Part shown: positions 59,551 through 64,000 of the stretch, one piece after another
Numbering within the stretch: position 1 is the stretch's first letter
How the letters are laid out: each line of letters opens with the position of its first letter
NCBI GenBank assembly: GCA_964525555.1
Contig: CAZGHN010000003.1
Span: forward strand, 124,001-188,000
DNA: 64,000 nucleotides
From: JAFGHJ01 sp964525555
GTDB taxonomy: Bacteria; Hydrothermota; UBA3072
Direction of reading: 5' to 3'
Notes under the pieces: model-generated
Database searches by the model: none
The model's input: only the letters and a program-made list of their open reading frames with translations
What the model was told of the DNA's origin: nothing
Translations under genes and position numbers: made by a program

Positions 59551-60638
59551 TGTCGGAGAAGCTTTCAATTTTTTTAGAAAAAGCAGAAAGATGTAGGTTC
59601 GAGTATGAAGAAGTTCTGAAGTTGCTTCAGGATCCAGAAATAATTAAAGATAGAAAGAAAATAATAGAACTTTCTCAAGCAAAAAAAAATCTTGAGAATA
59701 TAATCTTTCCTCTAAACGAATATAATGAAGTTGTAGAAAAGATAAATGAGGATGAAAAGCTTTTGGCGGAGACAGAAGATGAGGAAATTGTTGTACTTGC
59801 AGGTGAGGAACTTCAAGAGCTGAAACAAAAGAAGGAAGAGTTATTAAATAAAATAAAAGATTCTTTAATGCCTGGAAATGAAGAAGATAAAAAAAGTGCA
59901 GTACTTGAAATACGAGCTGGAACAGGAGGAGAAGAAGCGGCTTTGTTTTGCGCTGATCTTTTGAGAATGTATTCAAAATATGCTGAAAGTCAAAGGTGGA
60001 AATTTGAGATAGTTGATTTTAATAAAACGGAAATGAACGGCTATAGGGAAGTTATAGTTTTGATCTCTGGTGAAAATGTTTACGAACATATGAAATTTGA
60101 AAGTGGTGTTCATAGAGTACAGAGAGTTCCAATTACCGAGTCCGGAGGAAGAATTCATACTTCAGCAGTTACCATAGCTGTTCTTCCGGAGAGAGAAGAA
60201 GTTGAAATTGAAATAAATCCTGAAGATTTGGAGATGGATTTCTTTTCTGCCTCTGCGCCAGGGGGTCAGCATGTTAATAAGGCCTCTTCGGCTGTTAGAA
60301 TAGAACATAAACCTTCGGGAATTATAGTTTCATGTCAGGATGAGAGATCTCAGCACCAGAATAGAGAAAAAGCAATGAGACTTCTTAGAGCAAAACTCTT
60401 TGAATATGAACAGGAAAAGGCTAATGATGAGGAGAGATCTAAGAGAAAAAAGATGGTAGGTTCTGGAGACAGGAGTGAAAAAATAAGAACTTATAATTTT
60501 CCCCAAAACAGAATTACAGACCACAGAATAAACTATACTAAATACAATCTTGATTTATTTCTTGATGGGAAAATCGATGATTTGATAGAAAATTTAAGAA
60601 CTGCTCAAAGAGAGGTATCCATTAATGAATCTGCTTGA
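59550..60638 (+). CDS. prfA: Peptide chain release factor 1
   Basis: A 362-residue RF1. The GGQ motif is in SAPGGQHVNKASSAVRIEHK. Domain 2 carries the RVPITESGGRIHTSA stretch and the C-terminus RKKMVGSGDRSEKIRTYNFP. It releases peptides at UAA/UAG. Start overlaps the sirtuin stop by one base. Confidence 0.95.
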   Translation: MSEKLSIFLEKAERCRFEYEEVLKLLQDPEIIKDRKKIIELSQAKKNLENIIFPLNEYNEVVEKINEDEKLLAETEDEEIVVLAGEELQELKQKKEELLNKIKDSLMPGNEEDKKSAVLEIRAGTGGEEAALFCADLLRMYSKYAESQRWKFEIVDFNKTEMNGYREVIVLISGENVYEHMKFESGVHRVQRVPITESGGRIHTSAVTIAVLPEREEVEIEINPEDLEMDFFSASAPGGQHVNKASSAVRIEHKPSGIIVSCQDERSQHQNREKAMRLLRAKLFEYEQEKANDEERSKRKKMVGSGDRSEKIRTYNFPQNRITDHRINYTKYNLDLFLDGKIDDLIENLRTAQREVSINESA

Positions 60639-61452
60639 GGTTTTAGATTTTGGTATCGAAGAATTATGTGAACATAGTTTTTATCCTGAATTTGAAAGTT
60701 TTGTTTTTTTAGAAGAAGCTACGGGGAAAACTAAAGAAAAAATTTTCGTGAATAATCAACAGATAGGAGAAGATGATTTTTTGAAATTTAAAGATTATTT
60801 GCATCGTAGGATCAATGGAGAACCATGGCAGTACATAGTTGGCAGTACAAATTTTTTAGGACTTGAAATTTTCGTTCGAAATGGTGTTTTTATACCTAGG
60901 CCGGAAACCGAGTTGATGACTGTTTATGCAATCCGTAAGTTAAAAAATTTTAAAGACCCTTTTGTCCTTGAGATAGGTTGTGGGACTGGCGCGATTTCTA
61001 TATCTATTGCGTCTGTTATTGCAAAATCCAGGATTATTGCAACCGATATTTCTAAAGAAGCAATTAAATTATCCAGTAAAAACATTGATAGACTTGATCT
61101 TAAAGAGCGAATTAGTGTTGTAAATGCAGATTTGTTAGAGTGTTTTGGAAGTTCTAAAAAATTTGATATGATTATTTCAAATCCTCCTTATATACCGAAT
61201 AAAGAGTTAGATGAAGTAGATAATTTGGTTAAAAAAGAGCCCGTTCTGGCTCTTAATGGTGGAGTTGGGGGTGTTCGGATTATAAATAAAATATTGAAAT
61301 ATTCCTCTGGCATTTTGAAAAGAGGAGGATTAATTTTCATAGAAATAGATTTTTTGAATATGCCTTATATTGTCATTCCGAAAAATCTAAAATGTGAATA
61401 TCAGAAAGATCAGTATAATAAAATTAGATTTCTGTATGGAGTTAAATTATGA
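60625..61452 (+). CDS. prmC: Release factor glutamine methyltransferase
   Basis: A 275-residue PrmC/HemK that methylates the GGQ glutamine of release factors, fitting its 14-base overlap with prfA. Motif I is VLEIGCGTGAISISI, and the catalytic motif is NPPYIPNKEL. FIPRPETELM is a further family signature. Confidence 0.93.
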   Translation: MNLLEVLDFGIEELCEHSFYPEFESFVFLEEATGKTKEKIFVNNQQIGEDDFLKFKDYLHRRINGEPWQYIVGSTNFLGLEIFVRNGVFIPRPETELMTVYAIRKLKNFKDPFVLEIGCGTGAISISIASVIAKSRIIATDISKEAIKLSSKNIDRLDLKERISVVNADLLECFGSSKKFDMIISNPPYIPNKELDEVDNLVKKEPVLALNGGVGGVRIINKILKYSSGILKRGGLIFIEIDFLNMPYIVIPKNLKCEYQKDQYNKIRFLYGVKL

Positions 61453-62237
61453 AAATAGGTATTTTTTATACACCTGGTAAAAGATATATTGAATCTGTTT
61501 TGGAAAATTTGGGAAAGACAGCAGCTGAGAATGGTTTTTCGATCGTTATTTACGGTGAGAATAAAGAGGAAATTAAAAAATGTGATTTCATTATTGCCGC
61601 TGGAGGAGATGGTACTTTTCTTTGGGCTGCCTCAATCGTGTATGAATTTAATTTGCCTATTTTAGGAGTAAATCTTGGAGGGCTTGGTTTTCTTACTGAC
61701 ATTAGGAAAGAAGAAATAAAGAGCGTTTTTAAAGATCTTAAGAATAAAAATTATACGATTCAAGAAAGATTTTTTCTGAAAGCTAATTTTAAGGGAGAAG
61801 AGAATATTGCCTTAAATGATGTTGTAATATCATCGACTGATATAAGAGTAATTGATCTTGATATATACATAAATGGTAGTTTTGTAACGCAACTTTCGGG
61901 GGATGGATTAATTATAGCAACTCCTACAGGTTCTACCGCGTATTCATTGTCATCTGGAGGTCCAATTTTGAAGCCTGATACAAGGGCGTTTGTTATAACT
62001 CCGATATCTCCTCATGCTTTGACTTTCAGGCCTTTGGTGCTGGATCAGGAATCCCGGATAATTATAAAAACTAAAGAAAAATGCAAGTTGATTTTTGATG
62101 GGCAAAGATTACTTACGGTTGGCTCAGGAGAAGATATTTCTGTTGAGAAGAATAAGAATACTTTAAAGGTAATAAAATTTAAAGATTCGAATTATTTTGA
62201 TATTCTGAGAGAAAAATTGAACTGGGGTAATGGATGA
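61449..62237 (+). CDS. nadK: NAD kinase
   Basis: A 262-residue enzyme that makes NADP from NAD. The GGDGTF motif is in IIAAGGDGTFLWAAS, with NLGGLGFLTDI and DGLIIATPTGSTAYSLSSGG also present. Four-base overlap with prmC. Confidence 0.94.
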   Translation: MKIGIFYTPGKRYIESVLENLGKTAAENGFSIVIYGENKEEIKKCDFIIAAGGDGTFLWAASIVYEFNLPILGVNLGGLGFLTDIRKEEIKSVFKDLKNKNYTIQERFFLKANFKGEENIALNDVVISSTDIRVIDLDIYINGSFVTQLSGDGLIIATPTGSTAYSLSSGGPILKPDTRAFVITPISPHALTFRPLVLDQESRIIIKTKEKCKLIFDGQRLLTVGSGEDISVEKNKNTLKVIKFKDSNYFDILREKLNWGNG

Positions 62238-63889
62238 TTAAAGAGATAAGAGTTAGTGACTACGCTCTTATTGAAAAAACAGAAGTAAACTTGAATTCCG
62301 GATTTAATGTTCTAACAGGTTCAACCGGTACAGGTAAATCAATAATAATAAACGCTCTTTCTCTCCTTCTCGGGGATAAAGGGGATATAGCTTCCATAAG
62401 GAGGGAAGCTGATAAGGCTATTGTTGAAGGGATATTTTCTAATTCAATCGAAGTATCTAAGATTTTAAATAATTACGAAATACCGGAAGAGGATGAACTT
62501 ATTGTAAGAAGAATAATTAACAGAAAGGGAGGAGGCAGAGTCTACATTAATGGCTCAATAGCCAATACCGATATTTTAAAGGAATTGGGAAATATTCTTT
62601 TTGACATACATGGACAGCATGAACATCAGTTACTTATTAACGAAGAAACTCATATGGATTTCCTTGACTATTACGGTAAGTTGATGAACGAGAGAAAAAA
62701 GATTGAAGAAAAGTTTAATTCTTTAGAAGATTTAACAAATGAACTCTCGATAGTTAAGTCACAGAAGTTAGAATTGGCAAATAGTAAAGATTTATATGAA
62801 TTCCAAAAAAAAGAACTTGAATGTGTAAAATTTAGCTCAAATGAGTATCAGGAATTAAAGGAAGAAAAAAAGAAACTCGATAATTTTGAGGAAATCAAAA
62901 AGTTGGTCGAATACGCAACTTCATTTATAAGTGATGATGATGAATCAATACGGAGCCGTCTCTCTGAGATTACATTGGGTATTAAAAAAGCCGGTAAATT
63001 TGATAGGGTTTTAGAGAAAATCGGTGAGAGACTGGAAGAATCGAATTTAGTTCTTCAGGATGCCTCTTTGGAGTTGGACAGATACAAAGATAGTCTCGAT
63101 TATGATCAGATTCGGCTTTCCGAGCTTGAAAATATAGTAGATAAGATTGAAAGCCTTAAAAGAAAATACAGTAAGGATTACGAAGAGCTTTTGAATATGA
63201 AGAAAGAGCTATCGGAGAAGTTCTTTGATATGGAAACCCTTGAGGAGGGAGAAAAGGAATTAGAGGAAAAAATAGCAAAAAATGAAAGGGAGCTCGAAGA
63301 AATTTCCGATATAGTTTCAAATAAAAGAAAGAATATATCTAAAGATTTTGAAAAGAGAGTGGAGGAAGAAATAAAAGATTTGGGTTTTGAAAAGGCCCAT
63401 TTTAAAGTAGATATAAAAAAGAAAAAAGAAATTGATAGGAAGGGTCGTGATGAGGTTAAATTTTTATTTGAGCCTAACCCCGGAGAGGGATGGAATAAAC
63501 TTTCGAGTATAGCTTCAGGAGGCGAACTGTCACGAGTCATGCTAGCTTTAAAATCTATTCTCTCGGAAGTAGATCGGGTTGAGGGACTTGTTTTTGATGA
63601 AATAGATGTAGGAATAGGCGGTAGTCTTGCGAAAAAGGTCGGAAAAAAGATGAGAGAGATAGGTAAGATGCGACAGGTTTTATGCGTTACTCATCTCCCT
63701 GCCATTGCTGCCGAGGCCGATTACCATATAAAAGTCGATAAGAAAGAGAAAGATGGCAGAACTATCACGGAAGTCAGGGAAATTAAAGGTAATGACAGAG
63801 TAGAAGAAATTGCTCGGATGATTTCGGGTGAAAGTTCGATAGAAACTGCAAAAAAACACGCTGCTGAGCTTTTGAGTGGCGCAGAATAG
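62234..63889 (+). CDS. recN: DNA repair protein RecN
   Basis: A 551-residue SMC-like ATPase for double-strand-break repair. N-terminal Walker A in LTGSTGTGKSIIINALSLLL (Gly/Ser-rich variant), long central coiled coil, ABC signature ASGGELSRVMLALKSIL and Walker B GLVFDEIDVGIGG. Four-base overlap with nadK. Confidence 0.94.
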   Translation: MIKEIRVSDYALIEKTEVNLNSGFNVLTGSTGTGKSIIINALSLLLGDKGDIASIRREADKAIVEGIFSNSIEVSKILNNYEIPEEDELIVRRIINRKGGGRVYINGSIANTDILKELGNILFDIHGQHEHQLLINEETHMDFLDYYGKLMNERKKIEEKFNSLEDLTNELSIVKSQKLELANSKDLYEFQKKELECVKFSSNEYQELKEEKKKLDNFEEIKKLVEYATSFISDDDESIRSRLSEITLGIKKAGKFDRVLEKIGERLEESNLVLQDASLELDRYKDSLDYDQIRLSELENIVDKIESLKRKYSKDYEELLNMKKELSEKFFDMETLEEGEKELEEKIAKNERELEEISDIVSNKRKNISKDFEKRVEEEIKDLGFEKAHFKVDIKKKKEIDRKGRDEVKFLFEPNPGEGWNKLSSIASGGELSRVMLALKSILSEVDRVEGLVFDEIDVGIGGSLAKKVGKKMREIGKMRQVLCVTHLPAIAAEADYHIKVDKKEKDGRTITEVREIKGNDRVEEIARMISGESSIETAKKHAAELLSGAE

Positions 63890-63897
63890 CTATAAAT

Positions 63898-64000
63898 ATG
63901 TTTATTTTTGAAAAAAAATTAAGAATCTTACTTTTGATTTTTGTTACTTCATTGATATGTCGGGCGCAGTTTTCGGATAATTTTAATAATAAAGAAATAG
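63898..64000 (+). CDS. Start of a secreted protein (cut by window edge)
   Basis: An ATG eight bases after the recN stop opens an uninterrupted frame to the window end. It encodes a signal peptide (FEKKLRILLLIFVTSLIC) followed by RAQFSDNFNN. Only 34 codons are visible, so the function cannot be told. There is no strong SD. Confidence 0.6.
   Translation, partial: MFIFEKKLRILLLIFVTSLICRAQFSDNFNNKEI

Overview
The window is a low-GC, diderm (LPS-making) bacterial chromosome segment. The markers point to an uncultured lineage of the FCB superphylum or its neighbours (WOR-3/Stahlbacteria-, TA06- or Cloacimonadota-like). They are a T9SS-type C-terminal tail with YQNYPNPFN, a GWxTD-domain protein, a tmRNA tag ending YAMAA (as in Chlorobi), LptC/LptA/LptB and BamD, type IV pilus ATPases and sigma-54. 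The phylum assignment is inference.

Region 1 (1-9760, minus strand) is a nitrogen-assimilation island: glutamine synthetase (cut by the window edge), four PII proteins, two Amt ammonium channels, a putative porin, an archaeal-type AsnRS-related asparagine synthetase and a stand-alone FMN glutamate synthase. Four promoters in it share one design: TTGACA, a 16-bp spacer, a TATAAT-like box, then ATGAATAA-type repeats where a regulator could sit. Three PII genes are preceded by a hairpin. Parts of the island are visible segmental duplications, and one promoter is followed by what looks like a decayed copy of the asnA 5' end.

Region 2 (10000-21650) is mixed: a Na+/proline-type symporter, TldD/TldE, a purine permease, a methyltransferase, a two-gene secreted pair (caspase-like DUF6345-type lipoprotein plus a propeptide-like partner), a membrane protein and an M28 peptidase. 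Between them lie word-like degenerate intergenic repeats.

Region 3 (21694-32720, minus strand) is one long translation and division operon: tRNA-Val, thrS, infC (ATT start), rpmI, rplT, pheS, pheT (no EMAP domain), a 59-residue coiled-coil gene, zapA, rny, ymdB, folD, xseA. Region 4 (33000-38030) holds a T9SS-tailed arylsulfotransferase-like protein, a small secreted protein, an APH-like kinase, panD and lipA.

Region 5 (38095-44663, plus strand) is lptC, lptA, an unusual DnaA-like/LptB fusion, rpoN and rnr. Region 6 (44787-48698, minus strand) is ssrA (tmRNA), divIVA, a purine nucleoside phosphorylase, a TPR lipoprotein, bamD and nadD. Region 7 (48873-58621, plus strand) is a type IV pilus motor set: two PilB paralogues, PilT, PilC, a PilS/PilR-like two-component pair and a GWxTD protein. 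Region 8 (58837-64000) is a sirtuin, prfA, prmC, nadK, recN and the start of a secreted protein.

Two themes run through the window. Predicted promoters nearly always have a 16-bp spacer. Several genes (lptC, the sirtuin, the first pilB) begin exactly where transcription should start, which predicts leaderless mRNAs.
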